DNA of 16,697 bases from B4-G1 sp964393895. GTDB lineage: Bacteria; Chloroflexota; Anaerolineae; B4-G1. The stretch spans positions 1-16,697 of the forward strand of contig CAYMWP010000108.1 in NCBI GenBank assembly GCA_964393895.1. Reading direction: 5' to 3'. Below are positions 8,046-15,227 of this stretch, one piece after another. The notes under the pieces are model-generated. The model saw nothing but the letters and a program-made list of their open reading frames with translations. It made no database searches and was not told the DNA's origin. The position numbers and the translations under genes were made by a program. Numbering within the stretch: the first letter of the stretch is position 1; the number at the start of each line of letters is the position of its first letter.

Positions 8046-8202
8046 TTGAGCCACTGAATTTTAGATTTGTTGATTTGAGATTGATGGATTCACCGGTCTA
8101 CCATGGCCTGATTGACCGACAAAACCGCTGGCTATCCAAAAGAAAAAGGTGGATCCTGTGATCCTTCAGCGTAGATTACGTGTACATCAACGTTATCTGC
8201 GT
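8046..8202. other. Gene-free upstream region of the thiolase operon
   Basis: This relatively AT-rich stretch should hold the operon promoter. On the minus strand TAAAAT (8063-8058) resembles a -10 but I find no convincing -35. No coding gene, RNA gene or strong hairpin is visible. Confidence 0.4.
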
Positions 8203-8374
8203 CCCCCAAAAGATTTGGGTGTGTTTCATTTCAGCAGAGGCCCTAGACCTCGGAGGTCTCTGTCGAGCTTGTGCTCGCCCAAAACGCCGATTCGGGCAGT
8301 TTTTGAGCCTGAAAACACATCATTAGACCTCCGAGGTCTTGCCCAACTCATTTGAAACACCCCCAAAAGATTTG
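8203..8374. mobile_element. Small MITE-like element (element A) with 15-bp flanking direct repeats
   Basis: The identical 15-mer CCCCCAAAAGATTTG occurs at 8203-8217 and 8360-8374 and brackets about 142 bp. The enclosed ends are related inverted sequences: GGTGTGTTTCA on the left, and GGTGTTTCA read inward from the right. Inside are the paired odd palindromes AGACCTCGGAGGTCT (8245-8259) and AGACCTCCGAGGTCT (8325-8339). There is also a hairpin with GTTTTT near 8280-8305. There is no protein-coding capacity. The layout fits a non-autonomous insertion with a target duplication, though the duplication is long for a typical MITE. Element B at 13353-13583 shares long end segments with it. Confidence 0.6.
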
Positions 8375-8416
8375 TCAATCACCCAGCTACCACGCCCTGT
8401 CCTCAATCTCCCAATC

Positions 8417-8908
8417 TTAACTGCCCATCCGCTCAAACAACGGGCGCAGCCGCTCGTAGGTCTGATCCAGCCATTCGGGGATGACGCGCGTCTGGCCCAG
8501 CGTGGTCACATAGTTGGTGTCCCCGCCCCAGCGGGGAACGACGTGGAGGTGCACGTGGTCCGCAATTCCCGCCCCGGCCACCTCGCCGATGTTCAGCCCC
8601 ACGTTGAATCCCTGGGGGCTGTACGCCTCCCGCAGCACCCGCAGACTGAGTTGGGTCAGAGCCATCAGCTCGGCCAGCGTCTCTGCGTCCAGGTCTTCCA
8701 ACGTCGCCGCGTGGGCATAGGGGACGATCATCAGATGACCATTGTTGTAGGGGAAGCGGTTCAGGATCACATAGCACAGCCGATCCCGACAGACGATGTG
8801 TGCTCTGTTATCCTCCAATTGAGGTTTGACGCAGAAGAGACAGCCTTCCGGCAGACGCTCCTCGCCCTGGAGGTATGGCATCCGCCAGGGGGTCCATAGC
8901 TGATCCAT
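8417..8908 (-). CDS. HIT-family nucleotide hydrolase/phosphorylase
   Basis: The 163-residue protein begins MDQLWTPWRMPYL, typical of the bacterial AP4A-phosphorylase-like branch of HIT proteins. It carries GCLFC (22-26), RFPYNNGHLMIVPYAH and the catalytic histidine triad DHVHLHVVPRW (H118, H120, H122). Members hydrolyse or phosphorolyse dinucleoside polyphosphates or AMP adducts in the cytoplasm; the exact substrate is inferred only from the family. The ATG at 8908 is chosen because the open frame further upstream runs through a strong promoter and homologues start at MDQLW. No ribosome site precedes it, consistent with a leaderless message. It is divergent from topoisomerase IB. Confidence 0.9.
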   Translation of the reverse strand: MDQLWTPWRMPYLQGEERLPEGCLFCVKPQLEDNRAHIVCRDRLCYVILNRFPYNNGHLMIVPYAHAATLEDLDAETLAELMALTQLSLRVLREAYSPQGFNVGLNIGEVAGAGIADHVHLHVVPRWGGDTNYVTTLGQTRVIPEWLDQTYERLRPLFERMGS

Positions 8909-8946
8909 TGCGGCCCGATTGTACATCAAATTGTCGCGAATGGCAA
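8909..8946 (-). promoter_or_regulatory. HIT gene promoter, probably leaderless
   Basis: On the minus strand TTGCCA (8946-8941) and TACAAT (8923-8918) are spaced by exactly 17 bases. Only nine bases separate the -10 from the ATG at 8908, so transcription should start within 0-3 bases of the start codon. Confidence 0.65.
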
Positions 8947-8968
8947 TTGCCGCACGCACAATTCATGG

Positions 8969-9004
8969 TTGACAACTCTGAACATTTGAGTTATCCTCCC
9001 TCGG
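8969..9004 (+). promoter_or_regulatory. Topoisomerase IB promoter with internal palindrome
   Basis: TTGACA (8969-8974), a 17-base spacer and TATCCT (8992-8997) form a near-consensus promoter with a start near 9004. Within it AACTC (8974-8978) and GAGTT (8988-8992) make a 19-bp interrupted palindrome that spans the spacer and could be an operator. Confidence 0.65.
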
Positions 9005-9030
9005 CAAATTCAACTAGTTTGGAAAGGCTT

Positions 9031-10773
9031 ATGCTCAAACAACTCGTTCACAACGGTATTATGGTGACTCGACCCCAGTTGCCCTCTCACCTCGAACTGA
9101 CGATTCGCGGCGCGCGCAGGGAGCTATCTGCCCAGCAGATGGAGATGGCGCTGGCCTGGGCCAAGAAACAGGGCACCCCTTACGTGGAGGATGCAAAGTT
9201 CGCCCGCAACTTTATGCAAGATTTCAGCGCCGCGCTGGGCATCGCCCCGCCATTGAAGGAGGGTGAGGTGGATTTCGGGCCGGCTCTGGCGATCGTGCAG
9301 GCCGAACGGGCCGCTAAAGAGCGGTTGACCAAAGAAGAGCGGAAAGAGTTGGCGGCCCAACGCAAAGCAGAGCGGGAAGAGATCAAGGAACGGTACGGCT
9401 ATGCCATCGTGGATGGCGAGCGCGTCGAGATCGCTAATTACGTCGCCGAACCCAGCAGCATCTTTATGGGGCGCGGCAAGCATCCCCTGCGTGGCAGGTG
9501 GAAGGAAGGCCCTCGGCAAAACGACATCACGTTGAACCTGAGCCCCCAAGCCCCCCATCCCCCCGGCGACTGGGCCGAGATAGTGTGGCAGCCCGAATCA
9601 CTGTGGGTGGCCCGTTGGAGGGATAAACTCTCCGGCAAACTAAAGTACGTCTGGTTGAGCGATACCGCCTCTGTGAAGCAAGAGCGAGAGGCCGCCAAAT
9701 TCGACCAGGCCGTGGAATTAGGCGAGAATCTGGCGCAGGTTCGCGCGCACATCGAACGAGGACTGGACGACCCAGACGTCAAGCGACGCATGGTGGCGAC
9801 GGCCTGCTATCTGATTGACGTCCTGTGCCTGCGCGTAGGGGACGAAAAAGGCGACGACGAGGCAGACACTGTGGGTGCGACCACGTTGCGCGCCGAGCAC
9901 GTCACACTGCACCCAGACGGCACGGCCGAGTTCAGATTCCTGGGCAAGGACTCGGTACTATGGCACAAAAATGTCACACTCCCCGCGCTGGTGCGGCGCA
10001 ACCTGGAGGAACTCGTTCACAAAGCCCGACCATCCGGCAACGACGAGCGCAACAAGGCGCAACTATTCCCCGAGATCGGAAGCAGCGACGTCAATGCCTA
10101 CCTTTCCGAGGTCCTACCTATACTGACGGCCAAGGTCTTTCGCACCCATCACGCCACTCAGGCCGTCCGCGACAGTCTACTGGCTTCGGAGGTTGAGGCG
10201 TGCGATCCGGAATACAAAAAGTGGGCCGCCGCTTCCCAGGCCAACCTCGAGGCCGCCAAGCTGTGCAACCATTACAAAACAGCGCCGGCCAAATGGCGAG
10301 AACGCCGCCAGCGAGCCAAAGAACGGCTGACAAAGAAGAAGGAGCGAGCTGCACACTATCGCCAACAAGTGCGCGAGGCCCAAGACGCGCTGACCGAGTT
10401 GCGGCGCGAAGCGCGAGAGAAGAAGAATGAGGCCAGGTCCAAGTCCCAACGCGATCGGCTACGGGGCCGTTACGCTAAAAAGATAGAGCGAGCCAAAAAG
10501 AAAGTAGAGACCGCCAGGGGCAGATTGGAACGGGCGCAGGTCGCCCAGGACAAGTTCAAGACCAAGGACTCTATCGCCGTCCAGAAACGCACCTGGAATC
10601 TGGGCACCAGCCTCAAATCCTACATTGACCCCCGCGTCTTTTACGAGTGGGGGGAGCAAGTAGACTATGACGTTTTGGAACGGTACTACCCCAAGGCTTT
10701 GCGGAGCAAGTTCGCCTGGGCGAGGGGGGAGGAACAGGTAGATGGCCCCCAGGAAAGCCGTGCTGATGGATAG
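9031..10773 (+). CDS. Eukaryote/thaumarchaeote-type DNA topoisomerase IB
   Basis: The 580-residue enzyme should relax supercoils by ATP-independent nicking through a 3'-phosphotyrosine. The order of parts follows human TOP1. An N-terminal core (about 1-210) has VHNGIMV, ANYVAEPSSIFMGRGKHP and KLKYVWLS. The catalytic core has R268 (CLRVGDEK), K306 (FLGKDS), R371 (LTAKVFRTHHAT) and H414 (LCNHYKTAP). A highly charged linker coiled coil (about 422-510) follows, then the C-terminal GTSLKSYIDPRV with active tyrosine Y531 and RSKFAWA near the end. All five catalytic residues are present. Known bacterial type IB enzymes are usually short and poxvirus-like, so this architecture is notable. ATG 9031 follows AAAGG at 9023-9027. 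It is divergent from the HIT gene. Confidence 0.93.
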   Translation: MLKQLVHNGIMVTRPQLPSHLELTIRGARRELSAQQMEMALAWAKKQGTPYVEDAKFARNFMQDFSAALGIAPPLKEGEVDFGPALAIVQAERAAKERLTKEERKELAAQRKAEREEIKERYGYAIVDGERVEIANYVAEPSSIFMGRGKHPLRGRWKEGPRQNDITLNLSPQAPHPPGDWAEIVWQPESLWVARWRDKLSGKLKYVWLSDTASVKQEREAAKFDQAVELGENLAQVRAHIERGLDDPDVKRRMVATACYLIDVLCLRVGDEKGDDEADTVGATTLRAEHVTLHPDGTAEFRFLGKDSVLWHKNVTLPALVRRNLEELVHKARPSGNDERNKAQLFPEIGSSDVNAYLSEVLPILTAKVFRTHHATQAVRDSLLASEVEACDPEYKKWAAASQANLEAAKLCNHYKTAPAKWRERRQRAKERLTKKKERAAHYRQQVREAQDALTELRREAREKKNEARSKSQRDRLRGRYAKKIERAKKKVETARGRLERAQVAQDKFKTKDSIAVQKRTWNLGTSLKSYIDPRVFYEWGEQVDYDVLERYYPKALRSKFAWARGEEQVDGPQESRADG

Positions 10774-10812
10774 AATCGAGACAGCGTTTGCTCCCAGGCG
10801 GCAGCCAAGATC

Positions 10813-10841
10813 GCCCCGACCATCGTAGTTGGGGCTGTTTT
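10813..10841 (+). terminator. Intrinsic terminator after topoisomerase IB
   Basis: GCCCCGAC (10813-10820) pairs with GTTGGGGC (10828-10835), including one G-U pair, around a 7-base loop. TGTTTT (10836-10841) follows. The position, 40 bases after the stop codon, fits a simple terminator. Confidence 0.6.
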
Positions 10842-10952
10842 GCGTCACAGAGGAATGGTGGGTGACGTGATGTGCGTCTGACTTTTGCATAAACTTGCAC
10901 TAAATTTGTGGCTAAACTGAAGCCTGCTGGTTTTTCCTCTTGGAGGTGCGAC

Positions 10953-11708
10953 GTGGCTATGAAATTGTGGCGCCAGGTGATCTACCTGCCCGCCACCGGC
11001 TCGACCAACGACGTGGCAAAGCGATTGGCAGCCCAGGGCGCTTCGGAAGGGACGGTCGTGGTGGCCGACGAGCAGACGGCCGGCCGGGGACGCCTGGGGC
11101 GGCGCTGGTTGGCCCCTCGCGGCGCGTGCCTGCTCTGCTCGATCCTCTTACGTCCACAGTTGCCCCCCACCCGCGCCAACCGGCTGACGATGCTCTGTTC
11201 CCTGGCCGCCTCCGATGCGGTAGAAAAGGTGGCCGGGTTGCCGGTAGCCCTCAAGTGGCCCAACGACCTCATCACCCAATCTCCAACCTGGAAAAAGTTG
11301 GCGGGCGTGCTGACCGAGACGGGGATAGTGGGAGAGCAACTGGAGTTTGTAGTCGTAGGAATCGGCATCAACGTGAACGTGCCGCCAGAGACACTGCCCA
11401 CACTAGACCCCAGGGCCACCAGTATCCTGGCGGAGACCGGTAAGGAGGCGGACCGGGTAGCCCTGCTGGCAACGCTACTGGCGGGGGTCGAGGCCCGGTA
11501 CGAGCGGTTGCGGACGGGCGAAAACCCCTGCGCCGAGTGGGTCGTCCGGCTGGCGACGTTAGGGCAGCGCGTGGAGGCTACCACCTCCGCAGGTACGCTC
11601 GCCGGCGTGGCCGAATCCGTGAACGAGGACGGAGCGCTTCTCCTGCGCACGCCCGATGGCAAGCTGCACCGGCTCCTGGCAGGGGACGTGACTCTGTCTC
11701 GCCCGTAA
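10953..11708 (+). CDS. birA: Biotin-[acetyl-CoA-carboxylase] ligase, monofunctional
   Basis: The 251-residue protein attaches biotin to carrier proteins through biotinyl-AMP. It shows STNDVAK (17-23), the biotin/ATP loop GRGRLGRRW (44-52), KWPNDL (101-106), KKLAGVLTET with the conserved lysine, and VGIGINVN (135-142). The C-terminal SH3-like domain ends in a GDV segment. It lacks the N-terminal helix-turn-helix of E. coli BirA, so it probably does not repress transcription. The GTG at 10953 is chosen for GGAGG at 10942-10946, 6 bases away; an ATG at 10959 is the alternative. The frame is open back to a GTG at 10908 without a ribosome site. A weak promoter-like CTGACT-17-TAAATT lies upstream. 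Confidence 0.92.
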   Translation: MAMKLWRQVIYLPATGSTNDVAKRLAAQGASEGTVVVADEQTAGRGRLGRRWLAPRGACLLCSILLRPQLPPTRANRLTMLCSLAASDAVEKVAGLPVALKWPNDLITQSPTWKKLAGVLTETGIVGEQLEFVVVGIGINVNVPPETLPTLDPRATSILAETGKEADRVALLATLLAGVEARYERLRTGENPCAEWVVRLATLGQRVEATTSAGTLAGVAESVNEDGALLLRTPDGKLHRLLAGDVTLSRP

Positions 11709-11776
11709 AGCATCGGACGATATAACAAAAAGCCTGCAACAGAACAGCTCGCCGAACAGAAATGGAAATGGGGTGC

Positions 11777-11938
11777 TTGACTTTAGGCTCCAGCTATGTT
11801 AAACTCCAATTGTTTTATTTCAGGAGGGTTTCGACCGCATAGCGAAGGGGGGTGGTCAACCGGGCGTGATATCCACATCTGTAAATCCCACGTACTAGAA
11901 CAAGTTGATTGAACCGCTACACAAAAAGGAGAGAGAAA
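11777..11938 (+). promoter_or_regulatory. ABC transporter operon promoter and long leader
   Basis: TTGACT (11777-11782), a 17-base spacer and TAAACT (11800-11805) predict a start near 11812 and a leader of about 127 bases. In the leader GGTT..GACC (11827-11836) can pair with GGTCAACC (11854-11861), a two-part stem. I do not recognise a known riboswitch. AAGGAGAGAG precedes the ATG at 11939. Confidence 0.6.
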
Positions 11939-13118
11939 ATGAAAACAAGCAAGATACTGCCTATCGTGATGGTGCTGACGATAGTGATGGCGATGATTGC
12001 TGCCTGTGGCGCGCCTGCCGAGGAGACGCCCACCAGCGAGCCCCCTCCGCCCACCGAAGAACCGACCGAGGAACCAACAGAGGAGCCTATGGAGGGTTAC
12101 GACCTGGGCGGTCTCGAGGTGAACATCGGCGTCGAGAACGCCTACCCGCCCTTCAACTACATAGACGAGGCGACCAACGAGGCCATGGGCTGGGACTATG
12201 ACGCCTGCCGCGCCATCTGCGAGGTGCTCAACTGCACGCCCGTCTTTGTCGAGGCGGCCTGGGAGGGCATCTTTGAGGCCACCGCCGCTGGCGAGTACGA
12301 CATGGTGGCCGATGGCGTCACCATCACCGCCGAGCGGGATGAGATCGTAGATTTCTCCATTCCCTACATGATCATCCGCCAGGTGATCCTCGTCCGCGCG
12401 GACGAGACCGAGGTCGTGGACGAGGCCAGCCTGGTCGCCAGCGACGTCCCCGTCGGCACCCAGATCGGCACCACCAACGAGGCGGTGGCGATTGACCTGG
12501 TCGGCGAGGAGCGGGTGCAGAGCTTTGACACCTTCGACATGCCCGTCCAGGCCCTCATCGCCGGCGACGTGGACGCGGTGATCATAGACGAGGAAGCGGC
12601 CAAGGGGTTCGTCGAGCAGAACCCGGGCGCGATCATGATCGTGGGCGACCCGCTGACCGGGGAGGAGCAACTGGGCTTTGTCTTCCCGCCCGGCAGCGAC
12701 CTGGTCGAGCCGATCAACTATGCCATCGGCGTGCTCGAGGCCGACGGCACACTGGACGCACTGTACGACAAGTACTGGGGCGAGGCAGCAGAGGAGGAGG
12801 AAGCAGAGTACGATCTGGGCGGCCTCGAGGTAAACATCGGCGTCGAGAACGCCTACCCACCTTTCAACTACATAGACGAGGCGACCAATGAGGCCATGGG
12901 CTGGGACTATGACGCCTGCCGCGCCATCTGCGAGGTGCTCAACTNNNNNNNNNNNNNNNNNNNNNNNNNNNNNNNNNNNNNNNNNNNNNNNNNNNNNNNN
13001 NNNNNNNNNNNNNNNNNNNNNNNNNNNNNNNNNNNNNNNNNNNNACTATGCCATCGGCGTGCTCGAGGCCGACGGCACACTGGACGCACTGTACGACAAA
13101 TACTGGGGCGAGGAATAG
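11939..13118 (+). CDS. Polar amino acid ABC transporter substrate-binding lipoprotein, tandem domains, interrupted by assembly gap
   Basis: The protein starts with a signal peptide and lipobox (MIAAC, lipidated C23). A Pro/Glu/Thr-rich tether (about 24-53) follows. Residues 54-290 are a complete type 3 binding domain (VENAYPPFNYID near the start, VADGVTITAERDEIVDFSIPYM, closing LEADGTLDALYDKYW). After an acidic linker (EAAEEEEAEYDLGG) the same domain begins again, runs into 100 N at 12945-13044, and resumes with YAIGVLEADGTLDALYDKYW and a TAG stop at 13118. The reading frame appears to shift across the gap only because the N count is arbitrary. It delivers amino acids to the permease and ATPase encoded downstream. 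Two domains, or more hidden in the gap, are possible. Confidence 0.85.
12098..13112 (+). repeat. Tandem 711-bp repeat inside the binding-protein gene
   Basis: Unit 1 begins at 12098 and unit 2 at 12809, 711 bp (237 codons) apart. The first 136 bases of the two units differ at six positions, all silent third-codon changes. The sequence after the gap (13045-13112) matches 12717-12784 with one silent change. The missing part of unit 2 corresponds to 12234-12716, that is 483 bases, a multiple of three. Confidence 0.85.
12945..13044. other. Assembly gap of unknown length
   Basis: Exactly 100 N, the conventional length for an unsized scaffold gap. By homology with unit 1 the true missing sequence is 483 bp, or 483 plus multiples of 711 bp if further repeat units are hidden. 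Confidence 0.9.
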
Positions 13119-13140
13119 CCCCTATATAGCCTAGCCTGGG

Positions 13141-13168
13141 GGGGTCCGCGGGCCGTCCCGCGGACCCC
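13141..13168 (+). terminator. Strong hairpin after the binding-protein gene
   Basis: GGGGTCCGCGGG (13141-13152) and CCCGCGGACCCC (13157-13168) form a perfect 12-bp stem with the loop CCGT, 22 bases past the stop codon. It is followed by TCATATAATTATAAT, not a pure T-run. In such operons a hairpin here often limits readthrough or protects the abundant binding-protein message. Confidence 0.6.
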
Positions 13169-13200
13169 TCATATAATTATAATATGGGTGACCCCACTGA

Positions 13201-13298
13201 AAAAACCAGGTTTTTCAATGGTTTTATGGGGCGGCGTCCCACTTTTGGCTCAAAATTGACGTGTTTGTGGGAATATCTCACCAAAAAACCTGGTTTTT
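13201..13298. repeat. Opposed pair of AAAAACCWGGTTTTT palindromes
   Basis: AAAAACCAGGTTTTT (13201-13215) and AAAAACCTGGTTTTT (13284-13298) are each near-perfect palindromes with seven-base arms around one central base. The central base is A in one and T in the other, so the pair forms a perfect inverted repeat 68 bases apart. No gene is evident between 13169 and 13352. Confidence 0.75.
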
Positions 13299-13352
13299 GG
13301 GCATTTTATCCCCACCGACGAACAAACCAACACCTTTTTTCAGGAAAGTCAT

Positions 13353-13583
13353 GGGTGTGTTTAAAATAAGTTGGGCAAGACCTCGGAGGTCTAGGGTCTC
13401 TACTGAAATGAAACACACTCAGTAACTACTCAGCCTGGCACGCGCTCAGACCTCCGAGGTCTTGCAAAACCCGTTCAGGCGTGAAATCCCGGCCTTTTTC
13501 GACGGTCGCAGTGGGCAGAATGCCTGTCGCAGACCTCGGAGGTCTTGACCTGAGTAGTAACCACACTCATTTTAAACACATCC
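13353..13583. mobile_element. MITE-like compound repeat element (element B)
   Basis: The ends GGGTGTGTTTAAAATAAGT (13353-13371) and ACTCATTTTAAACACATCC (13565-13583) are inverted repeats matching at 17 of 19 positions. Inside are three odd palindromes, at 13378-13392, 13448-13462 and 13531-13545, in alternating orientation. A second inverted pair is GTAACTACTCAG (13422-13433) and CTGAGTAGTAAC (13550-13561), 11 of 12. Bases 13353-13420 match the two outer ends of element A joined at a single palindrome. The element sits between the binding-protein and permease genes and ends 11 bases before the permease ribosome site. Confidence 0.6.
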
Positions 13584-13606
13584 ATATAACATCCAGGAGG
13601 TAGACC

Positions 13607-14489
13607 ATGCCCGAATCCACAGTAGCGGCCGCCGGCGAAAGTGCCGCTCGCAAAGAGCCCGGGGTGATCCCGTGGACGACGGGACTGAAGCAACTTCCGT
13701 GGTGGGCTCTCTTCCTGCTTCTGCTAGGTGTCGCCCTCGTCTATGCTATCGCCGCCATCCCCAACTATACAGACGCTTTCTTCTTCATCGTACCCGGCCT
13801 GCAGGTCACGCTCCTCGCCAGCGTCGTGGCCTTTGCCATCGCCCTGGTGATCGGCCTCATCTTTGGACTGGGGCGCGTCTCTACCAACCCCATCACCTAC
13901 AACATCGCCACGTTCTACGTGGAAGTGGTGCGCGGCATCCCGATGATCGTGATCATCATCTACGTCGCCTACGTCCTGGTCCCTCTCTTTGTCTCTGCAG
14001 CCAACGGCCTGGGAACGTTGATTATCCAAACAGTCTGGCTCTCTTTTCTTGGGGGACTGGGACAATCATTGGCTGCGCTGGATATTCGCAACGTAGACCC
14101 GCTTGTCCGCGCCGTCGCAGGCCTGGCCTTTGGCTTTGGAGCCTACGAAGCAGAGGTTTTTCGCGCTGGCATCCAGTCCATCGAGCGAGGTCAGATGGAG
14201 GCGGCCCGCTCGTTGGGCATGAACTACTTCCAGGCCATGCGCTACGTCATTTTGCCCCAGGCCGTCCGCGTGATTCTCCCCCCACTGGGCAATGACTTTA
14301 TCGCCATGTTGAAGGACTCATCGCTCATCTCGGTGCTGGCAGTGCGAGACCTGACCCAATTGGGCAAGTTGAATCGCTCGCGCACCTTCCGCACTTTCGA
14401 AACCTGGAACACAGTCACGTATCTCTACCTTTCGATGACCCTTCTAGGCTCAATGGGGGTCAAGTGGCTGGAAAGGAGGTTCAAGGCCG

Positions 14490-14500
<11 letters not shown>
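13607..14500 (+). CDS. Polar amino acid ABC transporter permease
   Basis: The 297-residue inner-membrane protein has hydrophobic segments near 33-50, 60-88, 112-130, 168-180 and 270-285. It carries the HisM/GlnP-family permease features VVRGIPMIVIIIY (107-119), AYEAEVFRAGIQSIERGQ and the EAA loop EAARSLGMNYFQAMRYVILPQA region (198-219) that docks the ATPase. About 35 extra residues (130-168) sit before the AYEAE segment compared with short family members. AGGAGG at 13595-13600 is 6 bases before the ATG. It overlaps the ATPase gene by 11 bases, so the two are translationally coupled. A single permease would act as a homodimer. Confidence 0.93.

Positions 14501-15218
<718 letters not shown>

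Positions 15219-15227
<9 letters not shown>

Noticed and set aside
8149..8355. 68-residue plus-strand frame over element A
   Set aside because: It crosses the palindromes and flanking repeat, has no ribosome site and no protein-like features.
11827..11861. Known amino acid riboswitch in the transporter leader
   Set aside because: Only a weak two-part stem is visible; no lysine, glycine, glutamine or SAM riboswitch core was recognised.
11783..12670. Long antisense frame opposite the binding-protein gene
   Set aside because: The strong codon bias of the sense gene keeps this frame open; the product is His/Asp-rich with no signal, motif or ribosome site.
12888..13129. Frameshift or pseudogene in the tandem binding protein
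   Set aside because: The frame change coincides with a 100-N placeholder; homology predicts a 483-base fill that restores the frame.
13184..13369. 61-residue frame after the binding-protein hairpin
   Set aside because: It spans the AAAAACCWGGTTTTT pair and the start of element B; it is repeat sequence, not a gene.
13353..13583. CRISPR array suggested by repeated AGACCTCSGAGGTCT units
   Set aside because: Spacing is irregular, copies alternate in orientation and no cas gene is present.
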